Assembly: GCA_031264645.1 (NCBI GenBank)
Contig: JAISDR010000299.1
Coordinates: forward strand, 1-6,823
Reading direction: 5' to 3'
DNA from: Prevotellaceae bacterium
GTDB lineage: Bacteria; Bacteroidota; Bacteroidia; Bacteroidales; UBA932
Length of the DNA: 6,823 nucleotides
In this document: in pieces, positions 6,623 to 6,823 of the stretch
How positions within the stretch are numbered: position 1 is the stretch's first letter
How the letters are laid out: the number at the start of each line of letters is the position of its first letter
Notes under the pieces: generated by a model
What the model was told of the DNA's origin: nothing
Database searches by the model: none
The model's input: the letters and a program-made list of their open reading frames with translations, nothing else
Position numbers and translations under genes: made by a program

Positions 6623-6630
6623 TACCTTTG
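6623..6630 (+). promoter_or_regulatory. Bacteroidota -7 promoter box (TACCTTTG) for the right-end gene
   Basis: This is an exact TAnnTTTG match followed by GCGCC, almost identical to the box before the fusion gene. No TTG is seen 19-21 nt upstream. It points away from the ATPase promoter; the two -7 boxes are 60 bp apart, so the two promoters share one short regulatory region. The expected transcript start is near 6637. Confidence 0.6.
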
Positions 6631-6672
6631 CGCCTGAAAATTTTTATGATCACGTTATTTAATTTAAAGAAT

Positions 6673-6823
6673 ATGTTAAAAATAGAGAAAACAGCAGTAT
6701 CATCAGTTATCCTTGCTTTGTTACTGTTTACCGCAAATTTGCAGGCGCAGAAACAGCTTCTTTCGCACGAGCAGATTTTCAGTTTACAGCAGTCGAACAA
6801 TTCCGTTGAAGTTATGAAATGGA
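6673..6823 (+). CDS. Secreted protein of unknown function, N-terminus only (partial)
   Basis: Fifty codons are visible before the window ends. From the ATG at 6673 the protein has a typical signal peptide: a basic start MLKIEK, a hydrophobic core (VILALLLF) and a probable cleavage after ANLQA, leaving a mature N-terminus QKQLLSHEQIF. An in-frame ATG at 6646 would add nine residues (MITLFNLKN). I prefer 6673 because it gives a compact signal peptide and a leader of about 36 nt, whereas 6646 leaves only about 9 nt after the expected transcript start. The mature segment is too short to identify. Its HEQIFSLQQ...VMKW pattern faintly recalls the opening of secreted S9-type peptidases, which I would not annotate on this evidence. 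It has its own -7 box at 6623-6630 and is divergent from the ATPase gene. Confidence 0.65.
   Translation, partial: MLKIEKTAVSSVILALLLFTANLQAQKQLLSHEQIFSLQQSNNSVEVMKW

Noticed and set aside
6673..6823. S9-family peptidase at the right edge
   Set aside because: Only about 25 residues of mature protein are visible and the resemblance is faint; no catalytic region is in the window.

Overview
The window looks like a chromosomal segment from a Bacteroidota bacterium, most likely order Bacteroidales. Four start regions carry the Bacteroidota -7 promoter element TAnnTTTG (three as TACCTTTG, one as TACATTTG). Shine-Dalgarno sequences are essentially absent. The genes also fit: a 6-bladed beta-propeller lipoprotein, a secreted GH3/serine-hydrolase fusion, and an AAA-ATPase-like/PD-(D/E)XK protein of the type found in many copies in Bacteroidales genomes. 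There is no rRNA, tRNA, CRISPR array or intact transposase.

Layout from left to right. (1) Positions 1-494, minus strand: the N-terminus of a lipoprotein that resembles Bacteroidota 6-bladed beta-propeller proteins and is cut by the left edge, preceded by a small acidic 72-residue protein with its own promoter. (2) Positions 495-841: a divergent intergenic region with a perfect 24-bp inverted repeat (553-576/603-626), two smaller palindromes and the promoter of the next gene. (3) Positions 842-4873, plus strand: a two-gene operon. The first gene encodes a secreted 1037-residue protein that joins a NagZ-type GH3 beta-N-acetylglucosaminidase to a class C beta-lactamase/AmiE-like serine hydrolase. 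Three bases after its stop begins a 304-residue lipoprotein with a degenerate CAP/SCP-like domain. (4) Positions 4931-6532, minus strand: the AAA-ATPase-like/PD-(D/E)XK protein, convergent with the operon. (5) Positions 6673-6823, plus strand: the signal-peptide end of a secreted protein cut by the right edge, divergent from the ATPase gene.

The central operon is the most informative part. In Bacillus subtilis, NagZ (removes GlcNAc from muropeptides) and AmiE (a beta-lactamase-fold enzyme that then removes the peptide from MurNAc) are separate secreted proteins encoded side by side and acting in sequence. Here both folds lie in one exported polypeptide, with the NagZ Asp-His dyad and nucleophile intact and an SxxK serine-hydrolase centre. 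This suggests a single-chain periplasmic muropeptide-processing enzyme, co-transcribed with an envelope lipoprotein. The function is inferred from family membership and motifs.

Several long reading frames begin upstream at TTG codons, but their -7 promoter boxes lie inside those extensions. I therefore moved the starts to the downstream ATGs at 842, 494 (minus strand) and 6532 (minus strand). I do not see a clearly new multi-gene system. The best leads are the fused enzyme with its CAP-like partner and the unexplained inverted repeat.
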